Of a stretch of DNA of 64,000 bases, positions 9,875-21,834 are shown in pieces. Where the stretch lies: contig NC_092201.1 of assembly GCF_043641665.1 (NCBI RefSeq), positions 5,117,501 through 5,181,500 of the forward strand. The letters are read 5' to 3'. A program made the translations under genes and the position numbers. The stretch comes from Enoplosus armatus. Taxonomy: Eukaryota; Chordata; Actinopteri; Centrarchiformes; Enoplosidae. The notes beneath the pieces are model-generated. The model ran no database searches and was not told where the DNA came from. It was given only the letters and a program-made list of their open reading frames with translations. Each line of letters begins with the position of its first letter. Within the stretch, counting starts at the first letter, position 1.

Positions 9875-10589
9875 TTTTGTGAGCTTTCACACTAACTTTC
9901 CCGCATTTCGTAGATTTTTTTTTTCTCTCCCCCGGACATCTTTGAAAACCGTTAGCTTCTTGTCACGCTTTGGTGTTTTGACAGCAGTGCTATTGTCTCC
10001 TAAAACTGATAGACTCCCCTTTGCTCGGCGCTATAAACAAACCACGTCAAGAAAATGAACTTTTTGTGGTGTTATTTGCTTGTTAAAAGACTTCTGTACC
10101 CAGACATTAATATTCTTTGCGCAGTCGTTGTTGTAAAAAGGTGTTTTGGTTGTGCTGGCAGAGTCTCGTTGCTATGTGTTTGAACTGGTGTAGCGTTTAA
10201 GGGGGTGTGTTACATTTGTGGCAGTCAGAAAATACGCACTCCAGTTACACATAATTCAAGTACACACTCATTTACAAGTATGGTTTCATCTTTGTACATA
10301 ACTAATGATAACACATATATAATGCCATATTGATGCTGTATTCATTTCTAAATGTCACGCAGCCACCAAAGGTCAAGATTAGAGAATATCCAATAGCATC
10401 GGTTTAATACCACTCACAAACATCATATCTTATCCAATGTTTGGAGATTATACTAGATTGTGCTTTGACTCCTTTTGAAGTCGTTCCAAACCGAGTTTGT
10501 TTCACACAGCACACATTCAAAATCAATATTAGCCATCAATGTCACATATATCTCCTGTTTTATATCACATATTTTATAATTGATGTGTA
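9875..10589. other. Intron start, no feature beyond donor
   Basis: AT-rich intronic sequence with a T-run near 9917-9926. No exon, repeat family or regulatory cluster is recognised. Confidence 0.5.
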
Positions 10590-10810
10590 TAGAGCTATAG
10601 AGCATCAATTAGTCGATTAACAATCTAATTTTCTGAAGCAACATTACCAAAAAATACTCCAGTTTCAGCTTCTCAGATGTGAATATTTGCAGGTTTTTGC
10701 AGTCTTCTATGATAGTAAGCTGAATATTTTTGGGTTTTGGGACTGTGGTCAGCCAAAAGTTCAACGTGGACATTTTAAACTATTTTCTGACAGTAAAAGA
10801 ATTGCTTGTC
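10590..10810 (-). repeat. 'attagtcgattaa' interspersed repeat, copy 1
   Basis: It starts with attagtcgattaac and contains the family's landmarks in reverse order: cttctcagatgtgaatatttgc, then gtcttctatgatagtaa, ctgaatatttttggg and ttttgggactgt. The same words recur at 12112, 36012, 50080 and 52058. The copy is truncated. The family is widespread in fish genomes. It has no coding capacity that I can see, and its transposon class was not determined. Confidence 0.65.
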
Positions 10811-10815
10811 TCAGC

Positions 10816-11553
10816 CCTAGATGTATAAATGTCTGTGATAGAGTACCTGTAGTTGTGAGTTTGCTGTCTGTCCTGGCAGAGAGAAAATTGCTCTACATTT
10901 GCTATGAACCTTTAAATCACATGTATAATTTTTTTTTTTTTTTTTGGAAAGCAGACATTTAAGTATGCAATATTTATTATCCAATTTGTGCTACATTGAG
11001 TGGACTAAATTGGATTTGGAGAGGATATTGTATAAATATTATAACAAATCCCAGAGTCCCTATTTCAACATTATAGTGGTGTCGTGAGAAATGAAAAGTA
11101 CCATAAAGTACGATAAGGTCACAGTTATTGAATATCACGGACACAGCAGAAGTCTCCTCAGGAATATTAGCGGGGAAGTGCAGTGGATTGCTTAAGTGAG
11201 TGTTGCGGTTTCACTGGAGGCACATGAAGACTGCGCTGTCCAAGGACTCCATAGTTGTTGGAGACATTTCTTGAATTGCATCATATGCAGCAGGCAGAAC
11301 ACCCATGTTGTCTCATTTAAAAAAGAGCACAACTCATGTAAATTTGCCTCCAAACTCCATCTAACGCTTGTCAACTTCGTCCGCTGGAGCTCTCACGTCA
11401 CGGACACACTCCTCTGGCCGTCTGTGCCTGTGATCCTCGCAGCTAATGACACTGTGTGTCTTGCATTGTGTGCCGAGGGGAGGATCTTTGGGCTCTCATT
11501 TTGGGGTGAAAAATCAGCAAAACCCTGTAAGAGGCTTTGGATCAAAGTCTTAG

Positions 11554-11589
<36 letters not shown>

Positions 11590-12111
11590 CAGCACCACAC
11601 CAGGGATTTGCTCAAAAGGCAGCCAGGCCTATATCAAAACTAATGTGTTACTTTTTCCCCATGAAATATTTATATCCTCCAGTGATCGTGATTGATATTC
11701 TCCCATGCTTGCTCGATCGGTTGTTTACAGCGTCAAGTTGTTTTTAATATGGTTGATATGTACATTAAGTAAATATTATGGAGGAGAAACACTTTGTGGT
11801 GTCCAATAACAGATATTTTGCACTTCTCAGATGTTAACTCCTATAATCTGTTTCGATCCTTACTTAGGACAGAGAGTCGAAGAGTGCAGCATTATCAGAG
11901 TGAGCCAGGCCTGGCAGATGATACATGTCCATAGCTCTGCTGCTATATAGCAGTCTAGTTGCTCAGAAAATGAGTGTGTAATTTAAAATGTTCCTGGTAA
12001 GTCGTTTGTTTATAGCTTACTGTTGTATTTCAGAGTCACTTTTCCTGCGTTCTCTAGAGCCACAGACTGCTTCTGAAAACTTTATTTCAAATGCTCTGTA
12101 ATGGTCTAGAG
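10816..12111. other. Intronic stretch with one microsatellite
   Basis: There is a T-run at 10929-10946 and a (TG)n tract at 11556-11588. A long open reading at 11196-11747 contains the microsatellite (seen as VCVCVC) and no domain, so it is not accepted as a gene. Confidence 0.5.
11556..11588. repeat. (TG)n microsatellite
   Basis: About 16 uninterrupted TG units lie in the intron sense strand. In RNA this would be a UG repeat, a binding site class for TDP-43 and CELF proteins. Confidence 0.95.
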
Positions 12112-12332
12112 CTGCAATGATTACTTGATTATTCTTCATTTTTCAAGCCAAAATTTGCTGCTTTTCTTCGTCGTTTATGTTAGTAAATGAAGAGTCTTTG
12201 AGTTTTGGACTGTTGGTTGGACAAAAGTAGCAAGTCGAAGGCGTCACTTTGGGCTCTGGGAAATTGTGTTTTTTTGACATTTTGTAGACTAAAAGATGAA
12301 TCGATGATGAAAATAATCATTAGTTACAGCCC
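12112..12332 (-). repeat. 'attagtcgattaa' interspersed repeat, copy 2 (near full length)
   Basis: It is bounded by agagctgcaatgatta on the left and aatcattagttacagccct on the right, the two typical ends of this fish repeat in minus orientation. Internal landmarks include gagttttggactgttgg and ttgggctctgggaaa. Of the copies in the window this is the one with both ends best preserved. Confidence 0.75.
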
Positions 12333-13923
12333 TATAATGGTCCACAAGAGACGGAAGCAGATACTGTAGATGTAGAAGCACTCAGCACTCTTATCAGCTG
12401 GATGAAGATAGCATAGCAAGGTGCCGTCATGTATTGGGGGGGTCTGATCACGGACGCTACAGTTAACTTTGATGTTCGCCCAAACTGCAGTAAGCACCAA
12501 AGTGTGGTCAGAGATGCTCAAATGGAGATTCACGCCACCTTTATAACTACATACACACGTTTGCATAAAGGCGATTAACATTCACTGTCACTGAGTTTGA
12601 ATTGAAAACAGCCAGCTCACTTATTCTGTACCTTGTTATGTCAGCAGAGCTTTTTTCTCTCCATTGTGCTTTTGCTTAATGTTGTTTTCCCACTCAGTTT
12701 TTTTTTCAGAAATCACTTAAGCGGGGGTCCTTTAGATTTAGATAAATACTGGTTATTGTTAGCTTATGAATGTAAGCAGAAAAATGTAATTTGCTCATCC
12801 AGTGTAGTGTGTACTTGAAAAGCTGTTGCATCTATTTAGCACAAATATGAGTAAAGGATCAAATAACATCCAGCTGAAATGATAGGGTAGTACTCTATTT
12901 GTCGACGTCAACAGCAGAAGTGTTCTTGAGTTTAGGTGAAGGTTTTGGTCAAACAAGGCTGTAAACAAAACCTCACATTGAACAGCTGCTTGGTGTGAAC
13001 TGATTCTGGGTTTCTCGCCTGTGCACCGATAATGTTTCCATTTGAGGACTTCATGCTCATTTGAAGACATGTCAGGAATTTGAGCTGCATAACTTCTGTT
13101 TTATCCTGAATTAACAGCAGCCACTTCAAATAGACAAACTGCCAGCAATTACACTTATTGCTGGCACATATTCGGTTACAGTGGGCCAGCTACATCCCAA
13201 TAAAACAGCCATAAACTGTGCTTTGTTTTCCCTCCTTTAGCCTCTAGCCATGAAATAGGGTCACACTGACCAGTTTACACGCATGGTTGATCTCCCAAAG
13301 GTTGTTCATGGCCTTTTTGAATAATACATCAAGTTCTCTTCTCTCTCACTAATGTCACAACTCTAGAAGTGCTGTCTCTTTATCTTGGGATATCTTGGCT
13401 GGATTGCCAACTTTCATTAGGATCTTTCTCTGTAATTAAAGAAGCCAGATCATGATTCACACTTTTTTTTTTTTCAGTTGTAGTGATCATGAACCATGTT
13501 AATGCATTTAAGCACTTAATTTCCTATGTTCAGTATTATGGCTTTAATTTTTCATAAAGTCTGAAATCCTGGGCCTTCATCCCATTTTACACTCACACAC
13601 ACACAATATTAGGTCTTTTATTAGTCTGTGAGGTGAGGATTAGATTAGATTGCCACCAGCAATCAGGCCTGACCTGTTGGACGCTGTTGGGTATATAGGA
13701 CAACATAATCTAACATAATGAATGGAACACAATTACATTCCCAGAGACACAGTGAATTCTCATTAAGACGTTATGGATGACGTAAGGAAGGGGCTGAGAC
13801 TACTTCCTGTGGCTAATGTGGCCCCTGTAGATTTGGTGCCAGTAAAGGTCAAAGTTGGAATTGTTAACCCTCTTAAACACTGAGCTTTAAACTGAATTTG
13901 TGTGTGCATGATGATCGTTTTTG
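12333..13923. other. Intronic stretch, nothing specific
   Basis: No exon, repeat family or tandem array of note. T-runs and a short (CA)n run near 13592-13605 are the only low-complexity features. Confidence 0.5.
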
Positions 13924-14095
13924 TAGGGATGCACCGATTCTATCCACTGGATCTGTATCGTGCCGTTATTGACCCTTTTAAGCGGATTGGGTATTAGCCA
14001 GACAGGACCCATTGACAAGACACTGTTATCGGATCGGTATCTAATATTTGCAGATACCCTCAGGTATCAGAATAAGTCCGATAGGGGGATCCCTA
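13924..14095. mobile_element. hAT-like miniature element with TAGGGAT termini
   Basis: The left end reads tagggatgcaccgat and the right end ggggatcccta, forming short inverted termini. The interior repeats ATCGG-type words (ttatcggatcggtatc), typical of a fish family of non-autonomous hAT elements. Length is about 172 bp, with no coding capacity. The flanking 8-mers do not match, so either the target duplication has decayed or the ends are misplaced. An inverted relative is at 27470-27592. Confidence 0.5.
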
Positions 14096-17000
14096 GTATC
14101 CTGCAATACTTCAAAGCATTGGTTGTGCACATAAAATGAATGCTATAATTCAGCACGATGGAGGTGGAAGGTGGGGGTACTATGTCAGCACCGGACTCAA
14201 TAATGGCAGAAAGCTTTAGAGAAACTAATAAAGCCTGTTGCCTCTGCCGCTCTTTCTGGTTTGATCGTAACATTAAAGTAGTTTGTTTTCGTCAAGGGGA
14301 AACTAAGGCATGAACAGAAACACCCACCAACAATATGTACAGTGCAGCAGATCTGAGGAAACTGGCCAATATTCGGGTTGGGACATGAGCAACGGCAATC
14401 AGATTTTGTGATATGGGCACTGCATGAGTGGTTTTACATCCAACAGCGTGTCATCGTAAAAGGCAGTATCTACCTCACAAACTGTAGTAACTGTTGATGC
14501 GTGCAGCTCATATAACCAGCACATTGTGTCTGTGTCCTCTTGTACTATCCCAGCCTGCAATATTTAGAATTGATCCATTGGAAACAAAGTTTTAGCAAAT
14601 ACAAATATAATGTATTTATCACTAACTTCAGTTGCAATTACAATGTATTCCTGTAGTTTATTCACAACAAAACTCTCCATGCGATTCACCTATGACAAGC
14701 TTTTATTGTTAAACAAGTGCAGCAGAAAGTTATCATTTTAAATGAACAGTAACTTCGCACAGCATATACCACAGCTCAAGAATGAGGGATGATTCCACTC
14801 TTATCTGCTGCTTAGAGGATATTTTTTAAATCCTCCAGGTAAACACCTAGCACGCAGGCAAGTTTCTGAACAATGCTACTTGCATCACAGCTGCCTGCAA
14901 AATGGTGAAAAGCAAGTATATCACATTACAAATCCATTCTGTCTTCAGTCAGTCTTACCTTGAATAATGTGCATGAAGAGTAAACATTTAAACTACAGCT
15001 TGCTTTCTCTGTAATTCACAAATATTGCTGCCAAAGCATCAAGATGAATTAGCTTTACTGCTCCTTTCCCTCCATCTCTCTCTCACGCACACGCTGAAAT
15101 GCCCCAGTTCAGCTTCCTATTTCAGCTCCAGTGAAGGATTAATGCAGCCAGCCGTGGAGGCTGTCACTGCATCACTCACTGCCACTACAGTGGGAAGCTC
15201 GTACTGTAGCTCTACTCTCGTGTGGCTGTGTACTGTATGCTGATTGAGCCTTGCTGAGTGGTGTTGGGTGCAGGTAAGAGCAGACTGTTCCAGGTCACCC
15301 GAAGGCAGTCAGTGTGCTCGCTGGGTGCTGACTTAGTCTTAGCTGGTGTTGGGGGAAAGTCTTTACAGCAGTCTGAGCACAGGCAGCTTTAGCAAAGCAG
15401 AGAGGGCAGGAAGAATGGCCGTACCTTACTAGTTTTAAAGGTTGTTTTTAGCTAACAGCGTGGCTGGAGGGATGGCAGTGTTGTTTGGTCCACCACGTTA
15501 GTCCAGAGTTAAAGTATTGAACAGATTGCCTTGAAACTGATCGAGACTTGTTGCAGAGAATGGATCCTAATGGCTGTGGTGATCCCTGACTTTTTATCTT
15601 TTAAAATGTCACATGCAAAAAAAACCAATTGAATTTTATGTTCAAAGTTAATTCAACTTGATCAAACAATTTCACCTCAAGGTCTATTAGTAGCTGTTCT
15701 GGAGCTTTTAATAAATGTATTCTCAAAAATAAAAGTCATGGACATAGTAAAAAGTGCAAAGTTTACACTAGAGATTGCACATAGCAGTTTACAAAGCACA
15801 TAGTGGATTAAATGATTTGCTTTTTATGGATGTCTTTTTTTATTTGGTCACCTCATGAAAAATGTATTTAATAACCCACACTGTAATAATTTTCAGGTGT
15901 TGCTGAGATTAGATGGAAATGAGTGGAATTTGTGATTCAGACGGATAACACACTTTGGCCTTTTCAGATTTTGCTTCAGTCTTGTTGTTAATTGATAACA
16001 CATTTCTCAGGCCATATACACACCCAGTACTTTCCAGTAACCTGGTACAGTATGTGCCTTAACTGAGCCACCATGAAGCCTTTCTTACATACTAGCAATT
16101 CTTTGGCTCTTGCTTTCTAGCAAAAACTTTTTGCTGTCAAGTGTTGCTGAGCCACTTGCTAAGGGGCGGGGACATTTCTGCAAAAAAATACAGAGCTTCC
16201 TGCACACTGGAATCAGAGTTCCCTTATAAGATTTAGGCCGGCTTTATTGTTGACATTTCAACCAAACGTGGTCCCCCTCAAGTGTTTGCCTGAGGATTGG
16301 ATGGAAACGTGGCCAATAAAGCCTAAATCTTTATCTAAATCTAATAAAGGAGCTGTGATTCCACCTCTCTGTTTCGCTCATATTACTCTGATCTTTGTAT
16401 CCAGCTCCTGTCTCACTTGTGCACACGAGTGTCTTTGCTATTTCAATAAGATTTCTGTGCAGTGACTATACCAAATAACGTGAACCCTGGAAATGTTTGT
16501 TAAAGGAGATTGTCCTCTCTGTTGTAGCCCAGTTTTTGATTAAAAGATGTATTTATAGATAGCAGTCCTGACATTACACATCCTTGTTTCTTATGCTGTC
16601 TTATTCATAATTCTGCACTTGCAGCTAAACCAAGATTACCTTACATGACCCCAACCCTTGCATAATCATGCCTCATGTCCTCTTTGAACACCCTATACTA
16701 ATGCTGCTCATGCGATGGTTGAGTCACTGTCTTGTGAACTGCATGCTGTGTTTGAGCCAATATGTAGGATAAAGTCAGCTGGAGTCAGCTAAACCTAAGG
16801 AATGAGCTCAGCCTCTCTGTACCCGAAATTAAATTATTTAGCAGACAGAAATCTTCTGCATAAAAATCCTTTACAACAAAGAAACAATTCATAAAACAGC
16901 ACCGCACTAGCTATCCAGTAGAGCTCAGGGGAAAACCAGTATGTTATGACACTATCAAGTCAATGGCGCATGCCCAAATAATGGAATGACTGATGTGAGT

Positions 17001-17256
17001 GATGATGAGTTTGGGCTGGTCACTGCTCTGTTGGGGGTTTGAAGGATGGGACGGGGCAATCCCTGAGAAGTTGTGTTGAGTCAGACACACACACACAGTG
17101 TTGCATGGGAGTGCGGTAATGATCCTCGGTACAGTCAGACCCATCTGTCTTCTTGTCAGGGTCCCATTGAGAGTGTTAAGTTGCACCAGCAAGTGCAATG
17201 CAGAAAGTGTGATACACATACAGACACACGCGCATAAAGAACTGTTATCCTTTCCA
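14096..17256. other. Intronic stretch, mostly unique-looking
   Basis: No supportable exon. Open readings such as 15025-15243 and 16247-16465 show no domains or splice context. A short (AC)n run lies at 17085-17096. The sequence is otherwise AT-rich and unremarkable. Confidence 0.5.
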
Positions 17257-17279
17257 GTGTGTGTGTGTGTGTGTGTGTT
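17257..17279. repeat. (TG)n microsatellite
   Basis: About 11 TG units lie on the + strand, 150 bp before the large (CA)n tract at 17430. The two are complementary in one transcript. Confidence 0.95.
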
Positions 17280-17428
17280 TGTATCAGCGTGTCCCCGGGG
17301 CCTTAGTACCACTTACCACATGCTGTCCAATCATGCCTGACAGAGGTTCGGTGGAGAGATCCTGTTGTCGTTGCCTCTGTTACACTGTCTGACTACCAGG
17401 CTCACCTCTGGGGACAGGTAATGATAAG

Positions 17429-17429
<1 letters not shown>

Positions 17430-17494
<65 letters not shown>

Positions 17495-17545
17495 GCTCCC
17501 TCACTCACTCACTCACTCACACACACACACACACACACACACACA
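17430..17545. repeat. Compound (CA)n-(TCAC)n-(CA)n microsatellite
   Basis: A perfect (CA)32 tract (17430-17493) is followed by five TCAC units (17501-17520) and a second (AC)12 tract (17521-17545). It is the largest tandem array in the window and almost certainly length-polymorphic. Confidence 0.95.
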
Positions 17546-18290
17546 TCAAACTGTCTTTCCCTCCTTGTCAACATGAGCCATCTGTTGTGGCAAGTGGAAG
17601 TATTCCAAGGACTGAGAAACGGGAAGGCTGGAAACTTTTGTGTGTGTGTTCATGTGTGGTACACGTGTACACAAAGACTACACTCGTGTTTGTGTGTATT
17701 TGTGCGTCTGTGGCATTGAATTAACATTAGGTGAATATATGAAGGAATCAGTGAAGCCGTCTCTTAATTGAAAGTAAAGTGCTGTTTTTCTCTTTAAACA
17801 GTGAAATAGGCTGGAAGGAATCGTTATGACCTTCTCCATTATCTGAGGTCTATAAATGAATGTCGTCTGGAGCATAAAGGAACAGAGAATAGAAAGGAGC
17901 CCTTTACCTTTTCACTATAATGAATTATAGATGAATGAGAGACAGTGTGTGTACAGTTTCTGTTTTGGAGTCTGTTTTCTGTTGCTCTCTGTGGCACAAA
18001 GCAGCTAATTGTAATCCTCCCCTGTGTCTGTGTCCTTTATGTGTCCGCTCAGGTTTATTTAAGAGAAGGTTGCTACTGTATGTTAGTAAAGTACGAAGCT
18101 GTGCTGTGTGAAGGTGCTTTGTTCCTCAGCTGCTTTGGTACTTTTAGAAAACATTTACAGCCTTTCTGAATGGACCTGTGACAGCATGTCATATACCAAC
18201 ACAACATGTGTAACCTTCATGCCGTCTTAAGTGTTATTGTAAGAACTGTTTTTCCTCACAGCATACTGTAAAGCAACGTACAGCTGGATC
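17546..18290. other. Intronic stretch, nothing specific
   Basis: TG-rich bits occur near 17640-17710 and 17945. No exon or repeat family was recognised. Confidence 0.5.
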
Positions 18291-18560
18291 TAGGACTTAA
18301 ACTAACCATTATTTTCATTATTAATTGATGTGATTTTTTATATTAATTAAATAATAATTTTGTCCAAAAGAAAAATGAGATCAAGTGGCCATTAGAGGTT
18401 ACCATAACCCCAAATGTTGCCTTCGGATCTGATCATCAGTCAAAAAAAACACTAAAGGTGTTAGAAGCAGAAAACGTTTAAAGCTGAGATGATTGTAGGT
18501 TAAACAATTAGTCGATTGACAGAAATAGCAACAATTTTGATAATCGATTAATCAGTTACG
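18290..18560. repeat. 'attagtcgattaa' interspersed repeat, degraded copy 3
   Basis: It begins with a decayed end (actaaccattattttcatt) and finishes with cagtcgattaa-type words (caattagtcgattgac, gataatcgattaatcag). The middle is too diverged to align by eye. It abuts the next repeat at 18572. Confidence 0.45.
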
Positions 18561-18571
18561 TCATTTAGACC

Positions 18572-18990
18572 AAGAGTCTACAGCCATGCTAGCAGCTATG
18601 TGAGGCTGTACTTTGGTACAGTTGAGCTTTAATCTAAATGCTAACATTAGCCTGCTAACATGCTACAAATGACAATGCTAACCTCCTGATGTTTAGCAGA
18701 TATAATATTTTCCATGTTCGCCCTTTTGGTTTACAGTGTTGGCATGCTAACATTTGCTAATTGGCACTAAACACAGAATAGAGCTGAACCTGATGGGACA
18801 AGTGTTGGACAAATTAAAAATTCTGACCTGATGATGGCACTAAATGAAAAGTCAGAGGACCACAAAGTCCTTAGGATTCATTCTCTGGAGACCATGAATG
18901 TCTGTAACAAATTTCATGGCAATCCATCCCATAACATTTTAGATATTTCATCTGGACCAACAACGCCATCACTAGAGCCACGCCGCTAAC
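18572..18990 (+). repeat. 'gctaacatgct' interspersed repeat, copy A (longest)
   Basis: Ordered landmarks are agagtctacagccatgctag, gtgaggctgt, gctaacatgctaca, gatgtttagcagatataat, ttggcatgctaacatttgc, ggcactaaacac, gttggacaaatt, gacctgatgatggc, atttcatggcaatcc and a GCC-rich end. The order is the same as in copies at 48340 (+) and 33126 (-). It is non-coding. This is the best reference copy in the window for the family. Confidence 0.75.
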
Positions 18991-20417
18991 CAATAATGGC
19001 CAGTAATTGTTGTTATTTTTTACTTAATGACAATAAATCAGTCATCAAGCTAGTCTAGGTTTCTGTTGTTCGACTGATAGGTTCAGTGAATAATTGTTTC
19101 AGCACCAGGCAGACCTTGTGATTATAAACAGGTATGTTTTTTATGTGAAAATCTCACCAGATGGCCCAACATATTTCTCTCAAAACAACTTTGAAGTGAT
19201 GATTCTGGCATTCTTGGAGCTCTAAATGAAGAAGGATTAAACTTCTCATTCATGTTTACAAGTATGCTGAACACCCTCGCATCAAACACACCGACACTCC
19301 GTCTGAACAGCACTGATATTCACATGTTGGCAGTATAAGCAGGAGGATGTGTGTTTACCTGTGCAGATGTGGTGGGAGGGAGAGAGCTTGTATGTCTTGA
19401 TGACTGATGGATGATTTTGGCAATCCAACAATTAAAGCAGTTTCTGCAGTGTGAGGCTGTGAATTTTAATGAATAAAAGACAAAGCCATTTTAAGACTCA
19501 TCTATTTACTATAAAGCTTGAATCCACTTGATGTTTTGACACTTGACTGGCTGTCAGTGTGTATGTATTGTACTCTGAGCACTATATAGTGAATGATGTA
19601 CTGTATATGTGCACAGTTTTACATTGAGTGACACCAGGGATGTGTCATTTTTCTCACAGTAGTGCTCATTTCTCATAAAACGTCTCCCTGCGATGTTTTC
19701 CTTTGTCAAGTCTCAATGATACCTCTTTTGTCCGAATGATAAGGTGATTCTTCTCATCTTTGCAACAAATCAGTGTTGTCATCTTTAGTCAAATTTTCTC
19801 TTTTCTTTGCATGTAGAGCGGTCTTGTTTTGTGCCTCCTTCGGGCCTCATCTTTATCAAAAACCAATCAAAGTCACAAATATATTGCACAGCCAGCAGCC
19901 CGGTAGGCAGACGATGAAGCAGAGTAAACATCAGGTTTGTGAAGCTGTGGTGAATCACAAAGGGGCTATGGATTGCTGTTGTGCAACCTGCAAAATTTGA
20001 TAGGTGCCCACCACCCCCCCCCCTTGGATACATAAAATTTTGTAGAGGGAGATATTGTAAGATTTCATATTTCATGTTGGGAAAAGTTAATATTCCTACA
20101 CCCTCAAACTGCCAGTGGTATGAATATAAATGAGATCTAAATGGGATATTTTGGAGCAGAGGCATTGGGGAGGGTGAAATTGGCTGACCTGCTCACAGAG
20201 AGAAGGGAATATTAAGCAAACTCTTCAGCCCACACTAGTTGTTGCTGATTCACCCAAAAAGGGAACAATCAATACAGAGCGATTAAAGCCTCTCTGAGGT
20301 CCGTGGCGGTTGGTCTGTCCTTCTCTGCTCCGTCTCTTGGCAAGAATCAATCTTGTCTTTTTATTCTACATGGATGAGTGCATATAAGAGGAAGTATTTT
20401 CATTTGTGTCCATCTCA
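18991..20417. other. Intronic stretch, nothing specific
   Basis: Contains a C-run near 20018-20029 and TG-rich text. A minus-strand open reading at 19785-20165 has no domain and crosses the C-run, so it is not accepted. Confidence 0.5.
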
Positions 20418-20441
20418 GTGTGTGTGTGTGTGTGTGTGTGT
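20418..20441. repeat. (TG)n microsatellite
   Basis: Twelve TG units form the core of several spurious open readings. Confidence 0.95.
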
Positions 20442-20699
20442 TCCTGAGTGGATTAGGGTTGGACCAAGACGGATTTTTGGCTCATTGTTTCTACGAATGG
20501 TGGACAATGAAGAGCAAAAGACTGACAAAACATGCAAAATACGTTCGGCAACTTGTTGCACCTGGTTTTCTTGTTCTTTTTTTGCAATATGGAGCCACAG
20601 TGGTAATTGGCCCTCTGTGGCCCTTTGTTGTGTGCAGATTAAATAAACAAATACAACATCTTTGTTAGTGAACATTACGGGGTCTGGTAGGTGTATTTT

Positions 20700-20830
20700 T
20701 GAAACCTAGAGAGAGCCAGGCTAGCTGTGTCTCCCTGCTTCTAGTCTTTATGCTAAGCTATGCTAACTGCTCCATGGTTATGACAGTGGCATCATTCCTC
20801 TCTTCTAACTCTCAGCAAGAAAGTGAATAT
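20700..20830 (-). repeat. 'gctagcttagct' interspersed repeat, single copy
   Basis: The words gccaggctagctgtgtctccc, tttatgctaagctatgctaac, cagtggcatcattc and ttctaactctcagcaagaaag follow the order of the right arm of the foldback at 6751-7036. Only one orientation is present here. Confidence 0.65.
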
Positions 20831-21480
20831 TATTGCGCATCGATGATACTACAGCTACATTACAGGCATCACAGAATCTGAGCAAAACCCTGTGCTTCTG
20901 TCATGCAATGAATAAATAATCAAACAAATGACCATCATACTGTATGAACAGCTGATGGCATACACTACATAAACTAAAACCACACAAGGCCAATATATGC
21001 TCAACTTAGCTAGCTGTAGTGTGTGTGCGGTGTCACAAGCACAAGAATTGCAGTCCTGAACAGACAGAGCAGCACTTTGTGACAAGATAAAGAGTCTGCA
21101 ATAAGACTGTAAACAAGACATTGATTTACCGCCGGGCAGTATAGATCCTATAGGGAATGATGAGACACATTATCAGCATGTCTATTCAATAAAATCTGCC
21201 AGTATCTCTGTGTTGTAACAGTCTATGCACTAACAAGTCTATGCTCTGACCACATCTGTCTTACTCCGATTCATATGTCCTTGAGGCCAGTCCTGTCTGT
21301 GGATAATTTCGACTGTTTTTGGGATTCCTGTCAAGTCTTATACCAGCCTTTAGCTTCCCTTTAGCAACCACACTCCACCCTCCACCCTCCACCCTGCTAG
21401 CTTTGCCTGCAGCGAGGTCACCTCCAGCTGCTTCAAGCCAGCTCCCATCGTCACTCCTGGGAGGTTTTTACATATGCAGC
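20831..21480. other. Intronic stretch with small CCACCCT tandem
   Basis: About three CCACCCT/CCTCCAC units occur at 21370-21395. No exon or mobile element was recognised. Confidence 0.5.
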
Positions 21481-21484
21481 ACTG

Positions 21485-21830
21485 TCTCTTGCTTCCCCCC
21501 CCCCCTTTCTCCGTCTACCCTCCGTCCCCATTCACACGCTCATTTCCTCCCGTTGTCCGGTGGGAAGCAAGAGAGGCACGTTTAAATAGGTTTGGGAGAT
21601 GAAGAGACCGACTGCGCAGCTCGGCCTGTCTGTTCCCGCGCTCGCAGACATTATTCATGCCTTCCTAACTGCCAGCCAGAGAGCGAGAGACCCTCTGAAA
21701 GACAACCTGAGAGAGAGAGAGAGAGAGAGAGAGACACACCTGATGCTCAATAGATGCAGAGGAGGAAAGGGAGAGAGAGCTGACAGACAGTGAGAGGAGA
21801 AGGCACTCTGCTTTTCACACTATTCTGGTT
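21485..21830 (+). promoter_or_regulatory. GC-richer island, candidate alternative promoter or leader exon
   Basis: A C-run and pyrimidine tract (21487-21540) are followed by a GC-richer block with a TATA-like gtttaaatagg at 21582-21592. Then come CpG-bearing sequence (actgcgcagctcgg, tcccgcgctcgcag) and a (GA)n run. The layout resembles a promoter with a 5' leader inside the intron. No coding domain is visible, and the call is inference. Confidence 0.25.
21709..21734. repeat. (GA)n microsatellite
   Basis: About 13 GA units lie just downstream of the GC-richer island. GA tracts are frequent near fish promoters and leaders. Confidence 0.9.
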
Positions 21831-21834
21831 TTGA

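Noticed and set aside
9384..9890. 168-codon open reading antisense to the magi2 exon, and a 119-codon one at 9508-9867
   Set aside because: They mirror a GC-rich coding exon on the other strand, show no domain, and are explained by the codon composition of the MAGI PDZ0 sequence.
11196..11747. 183-codon plus reading
   Set aside because: It is carried through by a TG microsatellite (VCVCVC), and no protein family features are visible.
17430..17545. Regular spaced repeats suggesting a CRISPR-like array
   Set aside because: It is a simple compound dinucleotide/tetranucleotide microsatellite with no spacers.
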